A stretch of 23,567 bases of DNA from RGIG8497 sp045593265 (GTDB lineage: Bacteria > Bacillota > Clostridia > RGIG6154): the NCBI GenBank assembly GCA_045593265.1, contig JAZNWH010000074.1, positions 1 through 23,567 of the forward strand, given 5' to 3'. The notes under the pieces are model-generated. The model made no database searches, was not told the origin of the DNA, and saw nothing but the letters and a program-made list of their open reading frames with translations. The translations under genes were made by a program, and so were the position numbers. Below, one piece after another: positions 16,541 through 22,615 of the stretch (its first letter is position 1; the number at the start of each line of letters is the position of its first letter).

Positions 16541-17431
16541 ATGGCTATATTACTTGATCATCAGTTGAGAGAATATATACCACACAATTCCACAAAATTT
16601 CCAATAACATATTTTCATGATGAGCTTGTTACTTTGCCTGATTTGACAGGTCCTTTGCATTGGCATCCTGATTTTGAGATTGCAACTGCAGAATGTGGAG
16701 TTTTAGATTATCAGGTTGGCGATAGGCATATCATATTGGAAGTAGGAGACAGTATATTTGTTAACGGAAATATACTTCACGGAATAAAACAAGTGTCAGG
16801 GGATATTCCTGATCCAATGCCCAATATTGTGTTTTCAAGTACATTAATAGCTCCTGAAACAAGTATCATTTATCAAAAATACATACTGCCTGTTGTTCAG
16901 TGTAATTCGTTGCCATTTGTTGTGTTTCGGCATAATGATTGCTCTCACAATGAAATAAACCAATTGATAAAAGATATTTACAGGCAACTGCGTGAGAAAA
17001 ATGAATGCTATGAATTAGTTGTTCAGCGTAACCTCAATTGTATATTTGAATTTATATCTTGTAATTTTAATAAACTTACCCAAAATGATACGACACGCAT
17101 ACAGATAAATAATCAAATTCGCCTACAAAAAATGCTTACCTATATTTATAAAAACTATGCTCAGTCTGTAACACTTGAGGATATTGCCAAGGCTGCAGAT
17201 ATCAGCCGAAGTGAGGCAGGAAGATGTTTTCGTGCATATATGAACTGTTCTCCTGTTGAAGCACTGATTCAATACAGACTTCAATTAGCACATCAATTAT
17301 TAAGCGAAAGAACACAAACTCTTCAACAGATTAGTTATGCATGTGGTTTTAATTCGGTAAATTATTTCAGCCGACAGTTCAAAAAAAGATATGGATATGC
17401 ACCCGGTAAAAATATTAATATGGGTAAATAG
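16541..17431 (+). CDS. AraC-family transcriptional regulator with cupin sensor domain
   Basis: 296 residues from ATG 16541. An in-frame ATG at 16532 abuts the AAAGGAGG site (16524-16531), so 16541 is preferred. The N-terminal half is a cupin-like ligand domain with LHWHPDFEIATAE and a VGDSIFVNGNILHGI segment. The C-terminal roughly 100 residues hold two helix-turn-helix motifs: VTLEDIAKAADISRSEAGRCFRAYMNCSP and LQQISYACGFNSVNYFSRQFKKRYGYAP, the AraC signature. Such proteins usually activate sugar or metabolite genes. It is followed 90 nt later by an MFS transporter on the same strand, its probable target. No enzyme gene is linked, so the ligand is unknown. Array A lies upstream, and no strong promoter is seen between array and gene. 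Confidence 0.93.
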   Translation: MAILLDHQLREYIPHNSTKFPITYFHDELVTLPDLTGPLHWHPDFEIATAECGVLDYQVGDRHIILEVGDSIFVNGNILHGIKQVSGDIPDPMPNIVFSSTLIAPETSIIYQKYILPVVQCNSLPFVVFRHNDCSHNEINQLIKDIYRQLREKNECYELVVQRNLNCIFEFISCNFNKLTQNDTTRIQINNQIRLQKMLTYIYKNYAQSVTLEDIAKAADISRSEAGRCFRAYMNCSPVEALIQYRLQLAHQLLSERTQTLQQISYACGFNSVNYFSRQFKKRYGYAPGKNINMGK

Positions 17432-17445
17432 TGCTTAAATTTGAT

Positions 17446-17463
17446 GCTTTTGTGGCTTTTGTA
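17446..17463 (+). promoter_or_regulatory. Tandem 9-bp direct repeats, candidate AraC-type operator
   Basis: GCTTTTGTG (17446-17454) is followed directly by GCTTTTGTA (17455-17463). The repeats cover the place where the -35 of the MFS promoter should be (about 17457-17462), which is otherwise poor. AraC-family activators bind direct repeats overlapping or just upstream of weak -35 elements. An identical ATGCTTTTGTG occurs at 16158-16168 upstream of array A. Confidence 0.45.
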
Positions 17464-17476
17464 CGACTTGTTATGA

Positions 17477-17485
17477 TGATATAAT
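17477..17485 (+). promoter_or_regulatory. Extended -10 promoter of the MFS gene
   Basis: TGATATAAT: TGA at 17477-17479 and a perfect TATAAT at 17480-17485, 37 nt before the ATG. There is no good -35, which suits an activator-dependent promoter. Confidence 0.6.
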
Positions 17486-17521
17486 TAAGTTAAGAAATTT
17501 TTTAACCCGAAAGGAATCATC

Positions 17522-18718
17522 ATGACCAAACGAAAAAATTATAAAAAAACATTGATAGCTTGTTATCTTGGTTTTGTTACACAAGCTATAACTGCTAATT
17601 TTGCACCACTCTTGTTTTTAACATTTAAAAGCACATATGGAATTACCCTTGATAAAATTGCTATGATTCCGTTTGTGTTCTACTTAACGCAATTACTTAT
17701 TGACCTTGCGGCGACTAAATTTGCTGATAAAATAGGATATCGCACCTGTGTTGTTGCCTCTCAATTGTTATCTGCTGTAGGTCTTGTGTTAATGGCAATT
17801 TTGCCTGATATACTTCCGGTACCATTTGCAGGAGTTTTAATTTCGGTAGTGCTTTATGCAATAGGAAGTGGACTTGTTGAGGTTTTGCTAAGTCCTATTG
17901 TTGAGGCATGTCCTTTTGAAAACAAAGACGGAATGATGAGTCTTCTTCACTCATTTTACTGTTGGGGAGCAATGGGGGTAATTTTTGGTTCTACTCTCTT
18001 TTTTGCTGCATTCGGCTTGTCAAATTGGAAAATACTTACTTTCATTTGGGCATTGGTACCATTATATAATACCTTTAATTTTATTAACTGCCCTATAGAA
18101 CGATTGATTGAAGATGGAAAGAGCATGGAAATTAAAAACCTTTTGAAAACACCTGTCTTTTGTTTGATAATAATACTTATGGTATGTGCAGGTGCAGCAG
18201 AAGCGACTATGACTCAATGGACATCGGCGTTTACTGAATCTGCTATCGGAATATCAAAAACTATAGGTGATTTATTGGGCCCGTGTTTATTTGCAATGTT
18301 TATGGGTATATCACGTATGTTATATGGGAAATTCAGCGAAAAGCTAAATTTGACTAAAACAATGCTTATTTGCTCAATAGTGTGTGCTGCTTGCTATTTA
18401 CTGGCTTCATTATCTACACAACCAATTCTTGGACTTGCAGGCTGTACACTCTGTGGTTTAGCTGTAGGTATTATGTGGCCTGGAACCATCAGTATATCAT
18501 CTCAGAAATGTCCAAGAGGTGGAACTGCAATGTTCGCGTTTTTGGCTTTAGCAGGTGATTTGGGTGCCGCGGTAAGTCCTACTATGGTGGGAAGCATTTC
18601 CGAAATAGCAGGCGGAAATTTGAAAACAGGACTGTTTACAGCTACAATTTTCCCTGTTATACTTGTGTGTGGCTTACTTATTTTAAAGATAAAAGCAGAA
18701 AAAACAACAATCATATAA
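17522..18718 (+). CDS. Major facilitator superfamily transporter
   Basis: 398 residues with about 12 hydrophobic segments, an MFS permease of the cytoplasmic membrane. The start is ATG 17522 with AAAGG upstream. The segment LHSFYCWGAMG near residues 141-151 resembles that of the fucose/FHS-type and related sugar permeases, and DKIGYRTCVVASQ fits the loop 2-3 region of the family. The substrate cannot be read from the sequence; a sugar or small metabolite taken up under AraC control is the simplest view. It follows the AraC gene, has its own extended -10 promoter, and ends at the two-way terminator shared with the MATE gene. Confidence 0.88.
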   Translation: MTKRKNYKKTLIACYLGFVTQAITANFAPLLFLTFKSTYGITLDKIAMIPFVFYLTQLLIDLAATKFADKIGYRTCVVASQLLSAVGLVLMAILPDILPVPFAGVLISVVLYAIGSGLVEVLLSPIVEACPFENKDGMMSLLHSFYCWGAMGVIFGSTLFFAAFGLSNWKILTFIWALVPLYNTFNFINCPIERLIEDGKSMEIKNLLKTPVFCLIIILMVCAGAAEATMTQWTSAFTESAIGISKTIGDLLGPCLFAMFMGISRMLYGKFSEKLNLTKTMLICSIVCAACYLLASLSTQPILGLAGCTLCGLAVGIMWPGTISISSQKCPRGGTAMFAFLALAGDLGAAVSPTMVGSISEIAGGNLKTGLFTATIFPVILVCGLLILKIKAEKTTII

Positions 18719-18755
18719 TAAGTTTAAATTAATTAAACTAAACAGAAGATATAAT

Positions 18756-18788
18756 AAAAGTGGTAGTCCAGACCGGACTGCCACTTTT
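18756..18788. terminator. Bidirectional terminator between MFS and MATE genes
   Basis: A 14-bp stem with one G-T pair (18756-18769/18775-18788) and a 5-nt loop. A-runs and T-runs at both ends let it stop the converging MFS (+) and MATE (-) transcripts. Confidence 0.88.
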
Positions 18789-18801
18789 AGATAGCTGATT
18801 T

Positions 18802-20142
18802 TTATTTTAGAAGCTTGTTATGGTAAAAGTAATAGGGGAAAATAACAAAAATCAATGCACCAATCCAAGCTGCTGGTTCAATATAGTATAATGTGTCAAC
18901 ACCTAACCATATGATTAAAAATTTGCCCATACCTACACGTACGATAAATTCGGCTATACCTGATATCATAGACCAGACGGATATACCTATTGACTGAAGA
19001 GCGTTTCTGTATATATGAATTAAATACAGAATTGGTAAAAGCACAAGCATTATAAACATATAACGCCATGCAATTTCCAATGCTTCGATACCACCTGTTT
19101 CGTTTATATTAATAAATAGTTTTAATATGTATTTTCCTGTTGGAAGGAGAGTAACAGCAATAATTATTGAAGATATGATGCTTAGCTGTATTCCTGTTCT
19201 CAACCCTTGTTTGACACGGGCAATATTACCTGCCCCATAATTTTGAGCCATAAAAGTAGAAAAAGCAGTACCTAAAGAAATAGCAGTTCCTTCTAAAAGT
19301 CCATATGTTTTATTCACGGCTGTATAACCTGCTACAAATGTGCTGCCCTGTAAATTAATTGTGGATTGAAGAATTATGCCGCCAAGAGCAATTACTATAA
19401 ATTCAAGCGCTAAAGGAATACCAAAAAACAGTAAATCTTTTATCAGTTTGTAATCAGGTTTCCACATTTCTTTTTCTATCTTTATATATTGAATTTTTCT
19501 GATTTGATACAAGCAGTAAACAAATGAAACAAACTGAGAAAATACTGATGCTAAAGCTGCCCCGAATACACTTAGTTTAAATACTATTACAAACAAAAGG
19601 TCAAGACCTACATTTAATAAGGCTGCGATAATCATAGCGTAAAGAGGTGATTTACCATCACCAAATGCTCTTAAAATTGATGAAGCCATATTATATGCGG
19701 TTACTATTAATGTTCCGGCTATCATAGTGAAAAGATAAATATTTGCATCATTTATGATATCTGATGGAGTTTTTAAAAGATTAAGCAGGGGACGGGTAGA
19801 AACCAATCCTAGAATTGTAAATATTATCCCTATTATTATTGACAATACAGTGGACATTGCAATTGTTTTATTCATATCATAATAGTTTTTATCACCAAAA
19901 TATCTTGATACAAAGGTTGCAAAAGCTTGAGTTAGTCCACAGACACTCCATAGTATAAGCCAATAGCTCCAATCGGCAGAGCCAACAGCTGCCAAAGCCT
20001 TGACGCCCACACCTCTTCCTACTATTGACGCGTCAACAATCATATATAAGTGCTGACCGAGATTAGTCAGAATTAAAGGAAACGCAAAAGTTAAAATTAA
20101 CTTAAAAGGATTTCCTTTTGTCATATCGGTAGTACGATCCAT
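18802..20142 (-). CDS. MATE family efflux transporter
   Basis: 446 residues with about 12 membrane segments, the normal size for MATE. The N-terminus MTKGNPFKLILTFAFPLILTN with YMIVDASIVGRGVG is the family pattern for Na+ or H+ driven export of drugs and toxic metabolites. A second matching half begins near LIKDLLFFGIPLALE, with SLGTAFSTFMAQNYGAGN. The start codon lies 11 nt after the stop of the nitroreductase gene, and the TAAGGAG binding site overlaps that stop, so both are made from one mRNA. The link suggests a joint role in handling reduced nitro or quinone compounds, but this is inference. Confidence 0.93.
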   Translation of the reverse strand: MDRTTDMTKGNPFKLILTFAFPLILTNLGQHLYMIVDASIVGRGVGVKALAAVGSADWSYWLILWSVCGLTQAFATFVSRYFGDKNYYDMNKTIAMSTVLSIIIGIIFTILGLVSTRPLLNLLKTPSDIINDANIYLFTMIAGTLIVTAYNMASSILRAFGDGKSPLYAMIIAALLNVGLDLLFVIVFKLSVFGAALASVFSQFVSFVYCLYQIRKIQYIKIEKEMWKPDYKLIKDLLFFGIPLALEFIVIALGGIILQSTINLQGSTFVAGYTAVNKTYGLLEGTAISLGTAFSTFMAQNYGAGNIARVKQGLRTGIQLSIISSIIIAVTLLPTGKYILKLFININETGGIEALEIAWRYMFIMLVLLPILYLIHIYRNALQSIGISVWSMISGIAEFIVRVGMGKFLIIWLGVDTLYYIEPAAWIGALIFVIFPYYFYHNKLLK

Positions 20143-20153
20143 AATGTTACTCC

Positions 20154-20672
20154 TTAGAAACTTTCATAAAAAGTTAATTCATCCAAAGGACGAAATTGTG
20201 AATGCATATCAAGTGGTTTTGCATCCTTATGAGGATATCCCATCACAAGTAATGCAGCAGGTTCAATTTCATCAGGGATGTTATATTCTTTTTTTAGTGC
20301 AAACGGGTCAAAATGCATTACCCAACAACATCCAACTCCTATGTTATGTGCTTCAAGCATCATATGGGTTGCAACTATCGAGGCATCAACAGGCGCAGAC
20401 AACGCACCATCGTACTTTCTTTCCCAACTTTCGTTTTTATTGTAGCAAATCAACATAGCACAAGGAGCATCAAAATGACATTTTGTACATTTTTTAAGTT
20501 TAGCTACAGATTCATCTGTGTTCAAAACAAGAATTCTCTGTGGTTGATTGTTGCAGCCTGTGGGTGCAATATGACCAGCCCAAATTATTTTATCTATTAT
20601 CTCTTTTTCAAGATGTATGTTTTCAAATTTCCGTACAGAAAAACGCTGCTGTATAAGTTTTTCAAAATCCAT
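20154..20672 (-). CDS. Nitroreductase family protein (FMN dependent)
   Basis: 172 residues from the ATG at 20672, preceded by AGGAAGGAAGT; the frame is open for 17 more codons but that would place the start inside the promoter region. The N-terminal QQRFSVRKFENI is the FMN-phosphate binding R-x-S-x-R pattern. APTGCNNQPQRILVL, the GVGCCWV segment near the centre and a C-terminal MGYPHKDAKP complete the nitroreductase fold, which usually acts as a dimer on nitro compounds, quinones or flavins. KKCTKC near residue 60 is an extra cysteine pair that might bind metal or be redox active. First gene of a two-gene operon with the MATE exporter. Confidence 0.92.
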   Translation of the reverse strand: MDFEKLIQQRFSVRKFENIHLEKEIIDKIIWAGHIAPTGCNNQPQRILVLNTDESVAKLKKCTKCHFDAPCAMLICYNKNESWERKYDGALSAPVDASIVATHMMLEAHNIGVGCCWVMHFDPFALKKEYNIPDEIEPAALLVMGYPHKDAKPLDMHSQFRPLDELTFYESF

Positions 20673-20713
20673 ATAGTTTACTTCCTTCCTAAAAATCATT
20701 ATTCTCGAAGTAT

Positions 20714-20742
20714 ATTTTATCACAAAGCGTTGTAAAGTTCAA
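20714..20742 (-). promoter_or_regulatory. Promoter of the nitroreductase-MATE operon
   Basis: On the minus strand TTGAAC (20742-20737), 17 bp, TAAAAT (20719-20714) with TGTGA before the -10. Nineteen bases around it (20708-20726) recur exactly at 22567-22585. Confidence 0.75.
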
Positions 20743-20816
20743 TCTAAAATAATGTAGTTGAAGCACTTTTGTTATAACTTAAAAAGTTAAACATCACTGT
20801 TATATTTACGGGGGTC

Positions 20817-20845
20817 TTGAATATAACTTAAGATTGTGATATAAT
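20817..20845 (+). promoter_or_regulatory. Promoter-like sequence at the head of array B
   Basis: TTGAAT (20817-20822), 17-bp spacer, TATAAT (20840-20845) preceded by GTGA. As at array A, the final T of the -10 is the first base of the hairpin that opens the array. Confidence 0.75.
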
Positions 20846-21044
20846 GATTTCAAGCAAAGCTTGAAATCAATGAATTGCCTTCGTCATGAATTGAAATCTG
20901 CGATTTCATGAATTGAGCCTGCGGCTCATGAATTACACTTCGTGCATTAAAAGGCAATTCAATTCATGGATCGAAGCGAGAATTCATGGCTTTAGCCAAT
21001 TCATGACAACAAAGTTGTCAATTCATTAAAAACAAGGTGCATCT
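20845..21044 (+). repeat. Array B: hairpin array of eight 7-mers (ATGAATT x4, then AATTCAT x4)
   Basis: A perfect 10-bp hairpin (20845-20854/20860-20869) is followed at once by ATGAATT at 20870, 20886, 20908 and 20928, then AATTCAT at 20961, 20981, 20998 and 21020; all exact. Most intervals are mini-hairpins: GAAATC-tgc-GATTTC, GAGCC-tgc-GGCTC, CAC-ttc-GTG, TCG-aag-CGA, TGGC-ttta-GCCA, TGACAAC-aaa-GTTGTCA. An 11-bp long-range stem joins 20871-20881 to 20951-20961. AATTC is tandemly duplicated at 20956-20965 beside copy 5. The tail AAGGTGCATCT ends at 21044. No reading frame fits. It has the same layout as array A with a different 7-mer. The possibilities are the same: structured RNA, regulatory leader, or small mobile element. 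Confidence 0.87.
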
Positions 21045-21149
21045 TTTCTATCATCTAATTATATAATACAGCAAGTATGTAGTAACTTAAGAAAATTTGT
21101 GTAACTAGTGGATTTTTTATATATCGCATATCGGTATGGGGCAGGAACA

Positions 21150-21178
21150 TTGAACATATTTTTGTAAGTAAGGATACT
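21150..21178 (+). promoter_or_regulatory. Possible promoter of the metallophosphoesterase gene
   Basis: TTGAAC (21150-21155), 17-bp spacer, GATACT (21173-21178), 4 of 6 matches in each hexamer. It would let the gene be expressed independently of array B. Confidence 0.4.
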
Positions 21179-21212
21179 AAATAATACTGTAACAATACGA
21201 GGTGTAAATAAA

Positions 21213-22325
21213 ATGAATAATGTATTAAAAATGCATCCAACAGTTTGCGTTGTAGGTAAAACCTATCAGATTAAGATTGTAACCTGGTGTGATTCATTTG
21301 TAAGCATCAAAGTTGGCGACAAAACATATTACAATCACAGTAACGGTATAAAAATAGCAAAAGCAGGTGTTCAAAGCTTTACAATACCACAGGAAAAGCT
21401 GAATATAGAAAAAGAATATACAGTTATTGCACAGCCTGTAATTGACCGGTGTCCTTACTACCCAAGAACAGGAGAAACAGTTGAAACAAAATATAATTTC
21501 AAACCCCTTGAAAAAACAGAAGATATTAATATATATCACTTGGCAGATGTTCACGGTTGGAAAGAACAGTCAGTAGCTGCTGCAAAGTTTTTTGATGAAG
21601 AAACAGATTTACTTATCTTGAATGGTGATATAGTAAGTTATTCAAACACAATTAACGATATGCTTCTTTGCTATGAAATAGCATCCGACATAACAGAGGG
21701 TACAATTCCCTGCATAATCTCAAGAGGTAACCACGACTTAAGAGGCTACGGTGCAGAGGATTTAGCAAAATATATGCCGGGAGATAACGGAAAATCTTAT
21801 TATACATTTAAAGTAGGCTGTATCTGGGGAATACTTGTTGATACAGGTGAGGATAAAGCTGACAACTCGGAAGAATACGGTGGAAACATCTGTTGTCATG
21901 AATTTCGTTTAGAGCAGGAAGAAATGATAAAAAAGGTAATAGAAAACGCTCAAAACGAGTACGAAGAAGAGGATGTTAAATATAGACTCGTTATTTCTCA
22001 TGTACCCTTTACATTTAAAAGAAACGGTAAATTTGATATAGAAAGAGATATCTATACAAACTGGTCAAAACTCTTAAAGGATAATGTAAAACCAAACTTT
22101 ATGCTCTGCGGACATACCCATGACTTTTGCATAAGCGAAAACGGCAGCGAGTATGACGATTTAGGACAACCCTGCACAATAATAGTCGGCTCCGACGTAA
22201 ATTCCGATACATCGGATGTAACCAACGTAATCGCAGGAGCATTTATAAAGCTTAACAAAAATTTTGCCGACGTAAAATTCAATACACAGAAACAAATAAT
22301 CGGTGAAGGAAAAGTTGAATTTTAA
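21213..22325 (+). CDS. Calcineurin-like metallophosphoesterase
   Basis: 370 residues with no signal peptide, so probably cytoplasmic. Residues 1-95 look like a beta-rich (Fn3-like) N-terminal domain, as in purple acid phosphatase relatives. The catalytic domain follows: LADVHG (D112, H114), LNGD (D139), RGNHD (N173, H174), SHVP (H263) and CGHTHD (H301, H303). The dimetal ligand set of the family is complete, so activity on phosphoesters is expected; the substrate is unknown. The start has GAGGTG 8 nt upstream. It is a single-gene unit behind array B, ended by a strong terminator, and is the last chromosomal gene before the integrated element. Confidence 0.92.
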   Translation: MNNVLKMHPTVCVVGKTYQIKIVTWCDSFVSIKVGDKTYYNHSNGIKIAKAGVQSFTIPQEKLNIEKEYTVIAQPVIDRCPYYPRTGETVETKYNFKPLEKTEDINIYHLADVHGWKEQSVAAAKFFDEETDLLILNGDIVSYSNTINDMLLCYEIASDITEGTIPCIISRGNHDLRGYGAEDLAKYMPGDNGKSYYTFKVGCIWGILVDTGEDKADNSEEYGGNICCHEFRLEQEEMIKKVIENAQNEYEEEDVKYRLVISHVPFTFKRNGKFDIERDIYTNWSKLLKDNVKPNFMLCGHTHDFCISENGSEYDDLGQPCTIIVGSDVNSDTSDVTNVIAGAFIKLNKNFADVKFNTQKQIIGEGKVEF

Positions 22326-22338
22326 GTAAAATAAAAGA

Positions 22339-22372
22339 TCCCATATGGTAAAGCACCATATGGGAATTTTTT
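22339..22372 (+). terminator. Terminator of the metallophosphoesterase gene
   Basis: A perfect 11-bp stem (22339-22349/22355-22365) with a 5-nt loop, followed by ATTTTTTG, 13 nt after the stop codon. Confidence 0.92.
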
Positions 22373-22383
22373 GTTACATAATA

Positions 22384-22415
22384 AAAATACGACAAGCGGA
22401 AACTTGTCGTATTTT
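22384..22415 (-). terminator. Terminator behind the tRNA 3' end
   Basis: A perfect 13-bp stem (22384-22396/22403-22415) with a 6-nt loop. On the minus strand it directly follows the CCA end of the tRNA fragment and ends in TTTT-TATT. This is where the terminator of an intact tRNA gene should be. Confidence 0.8.
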
Positions 22416-22434
22416 GGCGGAGAAAGAGGGATTT
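22415..22434 (-). other. Displaced tRNA 3' end (Ser-like), chromosomal att remnant
   Basis: The minus strand reads AAATCCCTCTTTCTCCGCCA (22434-22415). It parses as half a T-loop (AAAT), T-stem 3' strand CCCTC, acceptor 3' strand TTTCTCC, discriminator G73 and encoded CCA. The implied 5' acceptor GGAGAAA with G73 fits tRNA-Ser best. The rest of the tRNA is missing upstream, where element DNA begins. Tyrosine integrases often insert in the T-loop of tRNA genes: the intact gene is rebuilt at the far end and the original 3' end is left here, still beside its terminator. The integrase gene starts less than 200 bp away. Confidence 0.75.
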
Positions 22435-22440
22435 TCCTCT
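22425..22440. other. Candidate integrase core site at the junction
   Basis: AGAGG (22425-22429) and CCTCT (22436-22440) are inverted arms around the 6-bp spacer GATTTT. This matches the usual form of a tyrosine-recombinase crossover site and falls on the T-loop boundary where tRNA identity ends. Confidence 0.5.
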
Positions 22441-22471
22441 CCGCAATATATTGATGAAATGCGATTAACAA

Positions 22472-22528
22472 AACACTAAATGTTGTATATGTTTTTGCGT
22501 AGTAACAATTTAGTAACAAATTAGTGTT
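22472..22528. repeat. Short direct and inverted repeats near the att site, possible integrase arm sites
   Basis: TAGTAACAA occurs at 22500-22508 and 22511-22519, one helical turn apart. They are flanked by AACACTAA (22472-22479) and its inverse TTAGTGTT (22521-22528). Phage- and ICE-type integrases use short direct repeats like these as arm-binding sites. Confidence 0.45.
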
Positions 22529-22572
22529 AGAACGATTTACTTTTTTGTCGAAACAGTTAATTTCTTAAGTAT

Positions 22573-22601
22573 ATTTTATCACAAATGATACGGGTTGTCT
22601 A
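22573..22601 (-). promoter_or_regulatory. Outward-facing promoter at the element end
   Basis: On the minus strand TAGACA (22601-22596), 17 bp, TAAAAT (22578-22573) with TGTGA before the -10. It points away from the integrase toward the att site; no reading frame follows before the tRNA terminator at 22384-22415. Confidence 0.5.
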
Positions 22602-22615
22602 TAGGTTATGATAAA

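Noticed and set aside
20313..20735. Plus-strand frames opposite the nitroreductase gene
   Set aside because: They are antisense shadows with no promoter or binding site, and their sequences are unlike any protein I know.
20774..20831. Direct repeat TATAACTTAA at 20774-20783 and 20822-20831
   Set aside because: It lies near the array B promoter, but a 10-mer this AT-rich is weak evidence, and no matching pair is seen at array A.
21120..21127. A lone TATATCGC, the array A unit, upstream of the metallophosphoesterase
   Set aside because: One 8-mer in an AT-rich window of this size is expected by chance, and there is no second unit or hairpin next to it.
22322..22519. A 65-codon minus-strand frame across the att region
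   Set aside because: It passes through the tRNA remnant and two terminator hairpins and has no binding site.
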